In this document: positions 1 through 10,433 of the stretch, one piece after another
Layout: every line of letters begins with the position of its first letter
How positions within the stretch are numbered: position 1 is the stretch's first letter
NCBI GenBank assembly: GCA_037974965.1
Contig: JBBPFI010000016.1
Location: forward strand, 248,001-312,000
Length of the DNA stretch: 64,000 bases
Direction of reading: 5' to 3'
DNA from: Dacryopinax spathularia
Taxonomy: Eukaryota; Basidiomycota; Dacrymycetes; Dacrymycetales; Dacrymycetaceae
Made by a program: the position numbers and the translations under genes
Notes under the pieces: generated by a model
What the model saw: only the letters and a program-made list of their open reading frames with translations
What the model was told of the DNA's origin: nothing
The model's database searches: none

Positions 1-625
1 CCCGTCGTCGCGCCGCCCCGTACATACCCCGTTTCGATGTTGAATCGCATACAGGCCTATAAACCCCCAACCGCCCGTCGATTACCAAATTGAATTCGGT
101 CCACGAACTATACTTGAGAGGCAAAACCAACAAAACTCTGATTGCCTCGGACTATCTACTCTACTCGACCGGTCAGCCTTTCCTCCCCACCTATTTCTCT
201 TTGGACGACGATATCGGCTTCCAACGCGCCCCGCGAACTCGTGGTCCGGAACACGTGAAGATTGCAAAGATCTGTTCGCAAAGTGTCGGATCAGTTTCCC
301 ATTCGTATTTGGGTCGGAATGAGTTGGGCGGTGCTATAGCTGGCAATCGACGCATCCGCCACAACAAGCTCAGACTTCCGATTCCCCGAACATCGCGCCT
401 CGAGGCAAAACTGCCAACGGATTACTTCATCCCGCCGGCTGCAGTCGAATATACAATAACATCTTCACCTCTCCGTACGTCCCCATCATCCTGTCACCGC
501 TGTCACCGCACTACAACGCACCCGTCTATCCGTAGCCGCATATGCCCCTCTCACAGTCAATACCTTCAAACCCTACGGCCTCGTCATCCCACTCGCCTGA
601 TCCGCCACTGCCCGAAGGCCCAGAA
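1..625. other. upstream region, no gene seen
   Basis: No recognisable gene. An open plus frame runs from 90 to 629, but its translation is low-information and looks like no family. In the frame of the downstream methyltransferase there is another ATG at 542, so the last part of this stretch may be N-terminal coding sequence or 5' leader. Confidence 0.4.
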
Positions 626-2242
626 ATGAGGATAGAAGACGTCCTCCCGCCTTCCTACTTTACCCCACCTGCCATGGCCTCACCTCCACCCGGCTTGGCA
701 GCTCCGACGAGGACAGTCGTTCACTCGCACGGCGACCCGCAAGGACCCACCGTCTTCCTCGGCTCAGCGCCTGTAGCGGGCCCAAGCACACCTGGGCAGT
801 CTCGTCGAGGACCATCTGAGTCGTATCCTCCCGCTGGTCCCGTAGCCGCCGAGGACGACTCCTCTTCCTCCGACTACGCCTCCGCCTCTGACATCGAAGA
901 CGATGACTCCGATTCTGTAAGTATCGCTACGACCCCTGCGCTCACGCACGACGATGGGACCGCATCCCTTGAGAGCCGAAGTATCAGGAGCTCTAGCCCT
1001 GCGAGGAGCGTGTATTCTCTTACGAGTAGTCTGAGGGAACGGGCATTTAGAGAGGTGCATGGGAGGAGCGTGAATGCGCATAGCGATGTTTACCTGTTAC
1101 CGGCGGATGACGAGGAGACTCGGGTGCGCCTTTCCCCTTCTCGCTGCAGCTTATAGTCGTGTTAACGATTTGCAATCGCACAGAGGTTGGATGCCCAACA
1201 TCACATGCTGGATCGCCTCATGCCTGGCATCCTGGGTCCGGTAGACGAAGTGCTCGCCCCTCCTCCTCCCGGCGGTCGACAAAAAGCGGTCCTCGATCTA
1301 GGCACAGGCAGCGCAATCTGGGCGATTGAAGTTGCGCTCAAGTACCCGCACGTTGACGTCGTGGGCGTCGATCTGGCCCCAATGCAGACACGCGAGTTCC
1401 CGCCGAACTGTAGAGTCGAAGTGGACGATATCAACCTAGGAATGCCCCATTTTCATGGGCAGTTCGATTTTGTTCATGCGAGGTTGATCTCCTCAGGGGT
1501 AAGCTTTTTTTTTTGGCGGATCGCGGTAATGAAAATGCTGGCTAATATGCTGCGCAGATTAAGGACTACTGCGGCCTAATTCACGAGATCGCCCGTATCC
1601 TTCGTCCAGGTGGCCTTGTCCTCATCGAAGAATGGGACTTCAGAATGTACCGCTCCGTCAACTCTCAAGACGGCCCGAACGCGTCATATGAGCTCGCCCC
1701 GCCCAGCACGGAAGACCGGCCTTACTGGGCCGCCCTGGCAGAATGGCTCCGCCTACTCGGACTGGCGGTTAGGCAGAGGGGAGGGGACGTGGACGCGGCC
1801 GCCTTTGCGAATATGTGGATCAGGCAGCATGGAGGGTTTGAGGATGTTGGTTATCAAGATGTGTGGATTGCTACGCAGCCGCATTTCACCGGTGCGTCTT
1901 ACATCCCTCTAAGCCGCATTCCGTGTCGCCGCTCGCCGCACGATCTCTCGTTCCTTCCTACTTCGTGACGAACATGTGCTGACGCCTGCTCCTGTTATAG
2001 GAAAGGATCGCTGGTCTCGCTTCCGTAACGAACTGGCAGTGATGATGCGCGCGGACTCTCGCCTCTTTCTCCGTGCTGGCGTTCCTCTGCTACGCAGTTA
2101 CACCGACGACCATGAGTATGTGGAGAGGATCATTCAGGAGGCGGAGCAGGAGCTCGAGGACTGTCAAAAACACACCTATTGTCGGATGCAATGTACTTGG
2201 GCGAGGCTGAAGCAGCCGGAGGAGGAGCAGGACGAGGCATGA
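626..2242 (+). CDS. SAM-dependent methyltransferase (LaeA/UMTA-like), copy 1
   Basis: Predicted exons 626-1123, 1184-1498, 1558-1891 and 2001-2242 give about 462 aa. The first ~165 residues are a Ser/Pro/acidic, probably disordered extension. The Rossmann methyltransferase core follows, with motif [16 protein letters not shown], an acidic ribose-binding GVDLAP strand, a DFVHARL strand and the [15 protein letters not shown] post-motif region. This is the fungal UMTA/LaeA-like class; some members regulate secondary metabolism or development, but the substrate cannot be read from sequence. The core aligns closely with the next gene, which lacks the long extension, so the two are tandem paralogues. 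The start is uncertain: the in-frame ATG at 542 would add 28 residues. The family call is firm and the biological role unknown. Confidence 0.85.
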
Positions 2243-3527
2243 GTGTATGGAGTGAGATCGGGTTCGGGAATGGCACCATGGAGGTCGGGAACGGTTTTGG
2301 AAGGAGTTGGACGTTGAATGGCTGGAAGGGGTTTGGGGCGGTGGGATCGGAAGGCATACGTCTTGACGAAACCTCCAATGCAGGCTTTGGATATGGCACA
2401 TTCTCCGAGCCATATATCTCGTTACGCATCTATAATTACTTACCCAACCCTCTTCTCTTCACGAGGGTGAGATACACTATGACCCTAGTAATGCTACTTA
2501 TGACCCCAACTCCTAGCGGCGTCGCCTCAGCTCTGCCTTCTTCCTGAATCTATTGGAGTCGGAAACGGATGAGGTCGCACGGAGTCGTGCTCCCGAAACG
2601 CGACCGCGAGCGCTGGGCGCTTCACGTTCCATGCTACGTTCCGGGGCGCCACAACAAGCCGAGATTGATACTTGTGCTTCTGCTAGGATCAGGCCACCTT
2701 CTTCTCGGTGGACCGGTACCTGTTCGTGCAGGCTTGACCCGTGAACGGATTGCCGGATAGCCAGCAGGAGGCATGTTTCCAGGCAGCCGCACCGCTTATG
2801 CGCGCAATCTGATGCTTGGAGCCATTCGACTTGGGCAGATCTGGCAGCGCATGTTTATGTTCACAGGTCGGGTCCGGACTGGGATGAGCGGGTAAGCGAC
2901 GGGTTACCGAAATGTGAACGCCCATCAGCGTTCGATGATGGCTGTCGTGTGAGGCCGCGTCACTGTCGGTAATGATAATCAAAGTTGATGACGCGCCAAG
3001 AACTATTATGGCTGTCTGGATACCGAGAGGCCGAAACGACCGAAAAGAACAATTCCTTCCTCCTTCCACGGGCTGTTAATTATGGTGGGTTCCTGGATGG
3101 TAAGATGAATCTCCATCTGTCAACGTTCTCACGCCTTTTGCAGAACCCTTTCCTGCACCGCATCCGGTAATAATCCCCACTCACCTGTCATCTTCGGTCG
3201 GGGCCCTTCCCCAGCTCTACTTGTCCATACCCGGCAGTTGTCAATCATTGCCGTTTTCCATCTCTGCCGCGGCTGCCGTTCCCCGTTCCCCGTTTAACCC
3301 GTTTCCCGCAGATGGAATCCTTACGTTGGCTGCTCACGTACGTCCACCTTACGCGATAGGAACGCGACAGAGCGCGTTTCTCTTGCATTGCGGCGTGAGA
3401 CATCCCGGGACTCGTGCTTGATCAACCCTTGGAAGTGCGTATATAGCTTCCATCATCTTGGCCGCATTACGGACCTGTCAGCGGTTGCTCTTCTTCATTT
3501 TCCTACCTCCAGCTTTCATACCTAATA
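2243..3527. other. intergenic region between methyltransferase paralogues
   Basis: About 1.3 kb without a supported gene. Short frames exist on both strands but none shows a family motif or a plausible exon chain. The last few hundred bases should contain the promoter of the second methyltransferase. Confidence 0.45.
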
Positions 3528-4781
3528 ATGGCGTGCACCATTGCGAGCCCAGCTGGGTCGGGAAAGGTGAATAACCAGGCTCCATCGGAAAGCGAAACGA
3601 ACCTTCCAATGGCTACATCCATCACTACCGTCTCTGAACCCAGCGTCGCCTATCTTTGGACAGCAGATGACACAGAAAATTCGCGTTTGGACCAGCAGCA
3701 CCACATGCTCTCCGACCTTGCGTGGCACGGCAAACCGTACCTCGCACCTGTGGAAGACGTACTTGGCCAGACCGGACAAGGGAAAGCCGTTCTGGATTTA
3801 GGCACCGGCTCCGGAATATGGGCTATCGACATGGCATTGAGGTTCCCCAAGGCGAATGTCCTAGGAATAGACTTAGCACCGAAGAGGAGGTGAGCCAGAG
3901 CCAGCTTGTCAGGAAGGGAGAAGGCCATTGACAATGGAAGAGACCGATGCCGCCGAATTGCCGGTAAGCATGTCGAGTCAAAGAGCGAAACCATGCTGAC
4001 AAGCGGATACTTATTAGACTGGAAGGTGCGCAGCCCATTTTTCATAGTCTCGATCATTGAGAGATCATCGCCGAAAAGTGCATGATATCAACAACGGACT
4101 GTCGCGCTGGACCAAGGAGTTTGACTATGTGCATACACGGCTAATTTCGTCAGGGGTATGCGTTGTCCTCTGGAATCTAACTTACCTAACCCCAGAGCCA
4201 GATTCATGACTACCCCCGTCTCATCACTGAGATCGCCGGCGTGCTCCGTCCAGGTGGTCTCATTGAACTCTCAGAGTGGGACTTCCGTGTCTATACCGCT
4301 TCTCACCAGCCTCGCCCCGTGGTCAAAAGGAGCGAAACAGGACACAGCTATATCGCTGAATGGCTTTGGTTGCTGAGGCAGACAGGCGTGGAGCGTGGTG
4401 GATATATGGATGCGGCTAGGGAGATGGAGCGGTGGGTTCGGGGGAACGGGGACTGGGGGGACGTGCACTGCACGGATACTTGGATACCTGTATCCGCGCC
4501 TACTGGGAGTAAGCCGCATTCGAACGATCCTCAGTATCACGTACTTACTATGCCGAACCATAGACACGCCGGAGGAGAAGGCTCGAAATACCGCGCTTTG
4601 GGAGAGCATGAAGGAGGACTCGCGCAACTTCGCTGCTGCTGCACGACCCGCACTTGCACAACGATTCGGGGACGAATCAGTTGCTGAGCTGATGGAAGGC
4701 ATGCAGCGTGAGATCGAGGAGGGGGGCGAGAGCCTTTTCACGCGGATGACAGTCGTTTGGGCGAGGAAAACAACTTTTTAA
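3528..4781 (+). CDS. SAM-dependent methyltransferase (LaeA/UMTA-like), copy 2
   Basis: Predicted exons are 3528-3889, 3943-3963 (21 nt), 4018-4025 (8 nt), 4079-4155, 4202-4508 and 4564-4781, giving 330 aa. Motif I is [34 protein letters not shown] and a C-terminal MTVVWARK strand follow as in copy 1. The stretch between the GIDLAP strand and the EFDYVHTRLISSG strand is open in no single frame. It becomes PMPPNCRLEVHDINNG only if a 21-nt and an 8-nt exon are spliced in, and this matches copy 1 ([16 protein letters not shown]). The intron after LISSG sits at the same place in both copies, which supports common origin. The N-terminus is short, without the disordered extension of copy 1. The methyl acceptor is unknown. 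Confidence 0.87.
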
Positions 4782-5198
4782 GATAACTGGGAGCAACCAT
4801 CAAGCGATTGTAGTAAAGAGAGACGAATTAAACTACATAATTGGCAAGTTCAACTCTAAATGCACTCCACCTCTTCCGCGGATACCGGTCGACCTTTGTC
4901 TCTCACAATGCACAAGAGTCCTTGAGCGGTGTTAGTGAGGCGATCGTGTCCACGTTCCCTTGAAATAAGTTGTATCAGGACTCGGAGCATGTACATGTTT
5001 TAGTATGCCGCTACACCAGCTTGCGCGCCGTCTTATCAGGGACCGTCAGTACAGCCACATTGGAACTTCTCCACTGACTCGACCGCACAGACAGGTCCAC
5101 ATATCTCGTCAGTCAATAAAAGTATGTACATAACGTCAATCTCGTTGTCTCTGCCAACCACAACTGACACCGCGCAGCCTAGTGCTCAAGGGGTAACA
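4782..5198. other. intergenic region with likely 5'-UTR intron of AsnRS
   Basis: No gene. A convincing intron lies at 5122-5177: GTATGT donor, an AACTGAC branch-like element and a GCGCAG acceptor, ending 21 nt before the AsnRS start codon. The in-frame ATG at 5124 falls inside this donor site, so it is probably not a translation start. Confidence 0.55.
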
Positions 5199-7184
5199 AT
5201 GGCGTCTATTGCTGAGAGAGTCACGGATAAGGTCGCAGAGTTGACGATCGGGAAGGGTGCGATACCGCCTGTCGGCAACCAAATCTGCTGTGTCACTTAC
5301 TCTCGTCACACAGGGCCGGATGTCTATGTCGACGAAGAGAAGGGGTCAGATCAAACGGGTGACGGCAGCGAATCTGCCCCCTATGCCACAGCCGTCCAGG
5401 CCGTGACGGCCAGAGGTCAGGATATCAACATCCTGACTCGAAAGAAGGCTGCGGACGAGTTTCAGCCGATTACGAAGTCTGCCCTTAAAAACGTGAAGAA
5501 GGTCATAGAAAACAACGAGAGAAAGGCGAAGAAGGCAGCAGAGGAAGCGGAAAAGAATGCTAAAGCGGCAGCTGAGGCCAGGGCCAGGGAAGAAAAAAGG
5601 ATAGAGGAGAGCAAGAAGATCGTCCTCGTTGAAGATGCGAGCCTGCCAAAGCCAACAAGAGTATGTTTACGTCTGCACATCAGACTCGGGCTAATGCGCT
5701 TCTAGACTAAGATTGAGGGTCTGCAAACTCTCAGGGGCAAGCGGATCAGAGTGTTCGGCTGGGTGCACAGGCTGCGCCAGCAGAAGGAAATGACGTTTAT
5801 TGTCCTACGCGATGGAACGGGTTTTCTTCAGTGCATTCTGTCGGGGAAATGTGTATGCACTACCTAAAACCGTTGTGCTGAGGCACTCAGCTGACGTCTT
5901 TCCAGGCGCAGACGTACGATGCTTTAGTGCTAACTACGGAATCGACCGTTGAACTCATCGGCACGCTCCAAGCCTTGCCTGAAGGCAAAACTGCTCCTGG
6001 AGGTCATGAGCTCGTTGTCGACTTCTGGCGTACGCTTGGTGCCGCTCCTGGTGGAGACGAAGCTTTTACCAACCGATTCAACGAGCACTCTGACCCTTCT
6101 GTTCTCGCCGACCTGCGGCACCTTACCATCCGCGGGGAGACCGCCGCTGCCGTCCTGCGCGTCCGCGCTGGCGTCCTGAGCGCGTTCCGGGCAACATATG
6201 CGAAGCACAGCTTGATCGAGGTGACACCACCGTGCATGGTGCAGACTCAAGTCGAAGGCGGAAGCACGCTTTTCGAGTTCAACTATTATGGTGCCAAGGC
6301 ATACTTGACCCAGAGCAGTCAGTTGTACTTGGAGACATGTCTGCCAAGTCTAGGCGATGTATTCTGTATCCAGGAGAGTTTCCGAGCTGAAAAGAGGTGA
6401 GTACCTGAAGGGTAATTCGACATGCCGCTCAACCTCTTCCTTAGTTTGACCCGGCGGCATCTGAGCGAGTATACCCATCTCGAGGCGGAGCTCGCATTTA
6501 TCAACTTCGACGATCTAATGACCCACATCGAAAACATCGTACGCGCTGACCTTGTGTACTCCTTCACCCAGCGTCTAATGATTGAGGCAGATTTGCGAGA
6601 CAATCGACTTACTCCTGAGCGATTCTCGTATGGCCGAGCTCGTACAAATGCTCAACCCGGGCTTCCAACCACCGAAACGTCCATTCATGCGGCTGGACTA
6701 CAAGGACGCCATCAAATATCTCAACGAGCACGGAATCAAGCGGCCGGACGAGAAAACCGGCGAGATGGGCGACCATGTTATCGGGGATGACATCGCCGAG
6801 GCCGCTGAACGGCAAATGACTGACCAGCTTGGCGTGCCAATCTTCCTTAACAAGTTCCCGAAGGAGATCAAAGCGTTCTACATGAAGAAAGTTCCCGGTG
6901 ACCCAGGTTTCACGGAGAGTGTCGACCTTCTGATGCCTGGTGTGGGAGAAATCGTTGGAGGCAGTATGAGGATTTCGGATATGCAGGAGCTGTTGGAGGG
7001 TTACAAGCGCGAAGGAATTGATCCGGCGCCGTACTACTGGTTCACGGACCAGAGAAAGTATGGGACGTGCGAGCACGGCGGTTATGGGCTCGGCGTGGAG
7101 CGGTTCCTCGCGTGGTTGACCAAACGGTTTACTGTGAGGGAATGCTCGCTGTATCCGCGCTGGATGGGTCGCGCCACACCTTGA
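5199..7184 (+). CDS. DED81: asparaginyl-tRNA synthetase, cytosolic
   Basis: Exons 5199-5660, 5706-5852, 5906-6396, 6445-6538 and 6591-7184 give 595 aa, normal for eukaryotic class IIb AsnRS. It charges tRNA-Asn with asparagine in the cytosol. The N-terminus has the eukaryotic extension and a Lys/Ala/Glu-rich helix (about residues 95-150). The OB-fold anticodon-binding domain follows ([20 protein letters not shown]). Then come class II motif 2 ([20 protein letters not shown] across a splice) and motif 3 ([14 protein letters not shown]) before the [12 protein letters not shown] end, which matches the human enzyme's C-terminus. An intron at 6539-6590 explains the frame change before [19 protein letters not shown]. 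The start is the first ATG after a likely 5'-UTR intron. The Harbinger element begins 149 bp downstream. Confidence 0.95.
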
Positions 7185-7333
7185 GCTGTATGCCCGCCCA
7201 AATAGACTATCTGGGCTGTCTCCGTTCGCTAGGTATCCATACCCGTAGTTCTGTCAATTAATAGACCTAGTCGCAGGTATTGTCTGGGTCACAAACGAGG
7301 CTGCAGTTCCTTCATGTCGGTTGAGTGTTCAGT

Positions 7334-7349
7334 GGATGACTTCCCGTCG
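7334..7349 (+). repeat. left terminal inverted repeat of the Harbinger element
   Basis: GGATGACTTCCCGTCG, the exact reverse complement of 10246-10261. A second match, CCTAAATGTGC at about 7374-7384, mirrors an 11-bp subterminal copy near the right end (about 10227-10237). It is preceded by the AGT target duplication at 7331-7333. Confidence 0.95.
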
Positions 7350-7430
7350 CCATCTAGGCACGGTTTAGGTAGACCTAAATGTGCCAAGACAGCAATGCCG
7401 AGGTGCTGCCGAAAAAATTCAAACTCCGGC

Positions 7431-7478
7431 CCTCTCCTAAAACTGCTGTCTAGGAGAGGGGTACCCCCCCCTCTCCTA
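7431..7478. repeat. subterminal hairpin inside the transposon
   Basis: CCTCTCCTA (7431-7439) and its exact reverse complement TAGGAGAGG (7451-7459) form 9-bp arms around an 11-nt loop. A third direct copy of CCTCTCCTA follows at 7470-7478 after a run of C. Subterminal repeats of this kind can bind transposase; that role is inferred. Confidence 0.6.
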
Positions 7479-7560
7479 ACTCAAATCCAAGTCCTAAACC
7501 CAAGCGGAGGCACCATGCCGGTCTGGCATCTCATCTCATGTCTGCTTTCGAAGAGGTCAC

Positions 7561-10060
7561 CCTGCGCAAGGTCTCTCTTACACCATGGACAACCTCGATA
7601 ACAGCAGCTCGCCAATGTATCTACCGCATATCATACCACATCCTGCCACACTCCGTGCGCAAGGCTGGGAGGGAAGAAGCCCTTATAGCTACAGCCCGCT
7701 TTCAGCGCATTCCTCTTAGCAGGATGAAGACTTCTTGCCAACCATAGCAGAAGCGATGAGTGCACCCGTCCCTCCATCTACCCCACAAATTGCGCCAACT
7801 TTTGTCCAACCCAAGAAGCGGCAACCAGCAAAGAACCCTGCGCAAGTTGAACCACCACTGAAGAAAGCAAAGGGACATGCAAGCGGTGCGCAGGGGTATG
7901 GTGATGCAGAGTTGTTGAGGTTGGTCGAGGAGGTTGAGCGGCATAAGCCAATTGGATCAAGTGGATGGGAGAAGGTTGCGCAGGGGATGAGAAAGTTCTG
8001 GGCAAGTGCAAAGATGGCCGATCGAACTGAGGAGAGCATCAAGCGCAAGTTCAATATGGTGCGCACACTTAGACCTTGTGCAAGGTCTTTGCTTACCTAC
8101 TACCAGCTAGTCCGAATGCCTAAGCCCACCGGTAACCCGCATATGCATGCCATTGTTGCACGGGCAAAGGATGTGAACCGCGATATCCAGAACGATGTTC
8201 ACATGGTCGACTTACAAGATGAAGATAGCGATGGCATCATGTGGCCACCTTCCGATGAAGAAAACTTTGTGCAGAGTCAACTTGCGCAGGAAGACCTTGC
8301 GCAGGGTGATGTCCCAACAGCAGCTGCAACACCCAGCAAGCCAATACTTGTCAAACAGCAGCGCCATGTCAAGAAGGGCGATTCACGGCAGGACTCAACA
8401 AACACGCTCCTTGCAAATGTCAGCCAGGCTTTCAATCCGGAGACTCAAGCACGATGTGATGAGGCTCGAGTCCAGCAACATCTCTATGAGGCGCAGATCT
8501 CATCGCTCCAAGCCCAGCTACGTGATAAGCAGCTTGAGCATGTCGCCATGATGATGAAAAAAGAGAAGATCATTGAGGACCTGCGCATGAAAGTGGTTGA
8601 GGATGCCTGAGCGCAAGTTGCTGTACAGCGGCAGCTTGATGTAGCGCAAGCGCACTTGGAGATGCAAGACCAGATGCGTGTTATGATGATGGGCATGGGC
8701 AATGTTGGCACATTCCTTGCGCAAGGTATGAATTTCCCTCCTATGCCAGATAGAGACTAGGCGCCTAGTCCTGTACTTCAACATAATGAAATTGTGCAAC
8801 ACGTTCTGCCTTGTGCAAGTCTGGAAACAGCATCTTATGCATCCCGGTCCATGTTTGTTTGAGCTCCTTCGCTTCCGTCCAGATTGGCTCATATACACTT
8901 TTCAGCTGATTGATACCAACCAAGCGCACTTGGATTTGATGCAGTCGGAAAGCGGTTTCAAGGAGCTCAGATCGACCTTGCGCATTGTTGGCATCGAGCG
9001 ACAGTCGCAAACATCCAAAGGAGCCCTGTATTGCTTGCATACCCCATTCTGCGGACTGTCGGAAAGAGACAAGCTGTTCAATGACCTGAAGCTCTTCACG
9101 TGTTGTATAGCTGCCGGTCTTCACAGGTGTATGTATTTTGGATGCAATGGAGGCCAGGGTATGTGGGAATGCAGTATCGGCTGCGAGGAAAAAGCCTTCA
9201 GGGGTCTTGGTCTCTAGCTTGCGATAAATACTTTGAGCTACCAGTGCATCATGCCAGCTACCAGGTGCGTTGATCACAGCATGGATGATTTCTCCTGCGC
9301 AAGGTCAGTCACAGAAGACTTTGCACAAGGTGAGACTCACCTGAAGCCGAAAACACAATCACACTACTGGTGTAATCCCCATGAAGCCACCCATTGTATT
9401 GTGCATTTTGCAAGCGCTCATCGCTCGATGTTGCTGTTGGGAGATTCAACCCATCCACAGACCCGAAAGCACCCTTTAAGTGTGGATGCCGTGCACAAAC
9501 AAGGTCTGATAGGGCTTCAAACTCGTCCTCCGTGGCTGGCCAACATATTTGACCCTCTGGCGCCTTGCGCAGGGTTTGGAGAAGCAGGGCAAGGGAAGCT
9601 TCGATACCGTGTTATGACTGCTGGGACGAGGGCAAAGACTTGCGCAAGGGTTTTGTCCGGCATTGTTGAATTTAGCCAGTGCAGGATAAGGCCGAGGGCG
9701 CCTGCAGCATCAAGAGACCGGCGATATGCTTTGGGTTCAGCACCAGATGTGACATCATTGCAAATGATTGGTGTAGAATTCCAGGCCTCTTCAAACCCTG
9801 CGCAAAGTAGATATCGGAATGTCTTGATATCCAGTCCCATTGTTGTGATGTATGCGCGATCATTCTCACTGTCCAACACCTGCTGAAAAGGTGTGCTGTG
9901 ACGAGGGTTGGGTAGCATGTCTGGTCATGTCAAATACACCCTGCGCAAGCTCCGTTCTTCTGCAACAACTGCTGTGGTTTGGTGGTGTACCAAGAGGAGG
10001 AAGGCAGCATTCCGGGCTTGCTCTTCATCACTGTCATATCCATCATCCTCTTGCGCAAGG
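7561..10060. repeat. dispersed TGCGCA palindromes through the transposon
   Basis: I count at least 16 exact copies of the palindrome TGCGCA within the element (for example 7563, 7839, 7887, 7977, 8060, 8283, 8298, 8582, 8718, 8979, 9296, 9566, 9641, 9799, 9942 and 10052). Many sit in a wider CTTGCGCAAG-like context with one-base variants between them. Chance predicts fewer than one in 2.9 kb. They lie in both genes, at intron edges and between genes. Function is unknown; a multi-site transposase or SANT-protein binding array is one possibility. Confidence 0.8.
7585..8760 (+). pseudogene. Harbinger accessory SANT/Myb-like (DUF6818-like) gene, broken
   Basis: One frame runs from the ATG at 7585 to a TAG at 8758 but is interrupted by TAG at 7717 and TGA at 8608. 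Residues GSSGWEKVAQGMRKF, then ESIKRKFNM and RMPKPTGNP, match the SANT/Myb-like DUF6818 pattern of transposon partner proteins. A 48-nt in-frame intron (8059-8106) joins KRKFNM to LVRMPKPTGNP. The C-terminal third is a Gln/Met-rich coiled coil. In Harbinger elements the Myb-like partner helps bring transposase to the DNA ends and the nucleus. The uninterrupted central part (from about 7735) could still make a ~290-aa product containing the DNA-binding region. Confidence 0.8.
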
Positions 10061-10110
10061 ACATCTTCCTCCAGCACTGTCTGCCAGCGATCAAGAATGA
10101 TGGAGTTCAT
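8765..10110 (-). pseudogene. Harbinger DDE transposase gene, broken
   Basis: Reads leftward from the ATG at 10110. Segments match the DDE_Tnp_4/Harbinger transposase of fungi: TFRYLLCAGFEEAWNSTPI, RRSLDAAGALGLILHWL, then GAFGSVDGLNLP (first Asp), APGSWHDALVAQ (second Asp) and FRQSAEWGMQAIQGSFG (Glu). A 46-nt intron (9295-9340) precedes the EIIHAVINAPGSWHD segment. The reading is broken by an in-frame TGA at 9925-9927, where an Arg codon is expected, and by a one-base frame change near 9595-9605. All three catalytic acids remain. The gene ends four bases from the partner gene's stop. The family is clear; the copy is non-functional as it stands. Confidence 0.88.
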
Positions 10111-10245
10111 GTATAATGTACGGTTCAGGGTTTTAGGACTGATCTGGGTGGTATGGCTCTGGGCAACAAACCTGCAACGGTGAGCAGTCCTATCCTAAAT
10201 CTAGGATTCTCCTTCCGTTGATGGAAGCACATTTAGGATCTTGGA

Positions 10246-10261
10246 CGACGGGAAGTCATCC
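10246..10261 (-). repeat. right terminal inverted repeat of the Harbinger element
   Basis: CGACGGGAAGTCATCC, the exact reverse complement of the left end. It is followed directly by AGT (10262-10264), the second copy of the 3-bp target duplication. Confidence 0.95.
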
Positions 10262-10433
10262 AGTGGCAACCCATGCACGAATTCCTCGGATGCAAATTTC
10301 TTGGACGACGCGTCTCCCATTCGGTAAAGCGCGAAGTCGTGCGCCGTACGGGGCGGTGGGAACAGTGTATCTATCCCTCCTCCCCTTTCAATCCGTTTCC
10401 CTTACATACTTTCCATACACACATATCTCTCCA

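Larger units (their letters stand above)
7334..10261. mobile_element. PIF/Harbinger-type DNA transposon, decayed
   Basis: A 2,928-bp element bounded by perfect 16-bp inverted repeats GGATGACTTCCCGTCG and flanked by a direct AGT triplet (7331-7333 and 10262-10264). A 3-bp target duplication is the Harbinger hallmark. Inside are two convergent genes, a SANT/Myb-like or DUF6818-like protein (plus) and a DDE_Tnp_4-type transposase (minus), whose predicted stops are 4 bp apart. This two-gene design is classic PIF/Harbinger. Both genes carry in-frame stops and the transposase also a frame change, so the copy looks inactive, though perfect TIRs could still be mobilised by an intact relative. It sits between AsnRS and CCT8, 172 bp before the CCT8 ATG. 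Class is certain, family very likely. Confidence 0.93.

Noticed and set aside
5124-5198. Upstream in-frame start of AsnRS that could give a mitochondrial isoform
   Set aside because: The ATG is part of a GTATGT donor of a well-formed 5'-UTR intron ending at 5177, so it is probably spliced out.
6539-6590. Apparent frameshift in AsnRS
   Set aside because: A 52-nt GT..CAG intron restores the match to other AsnRS proteins exactly.
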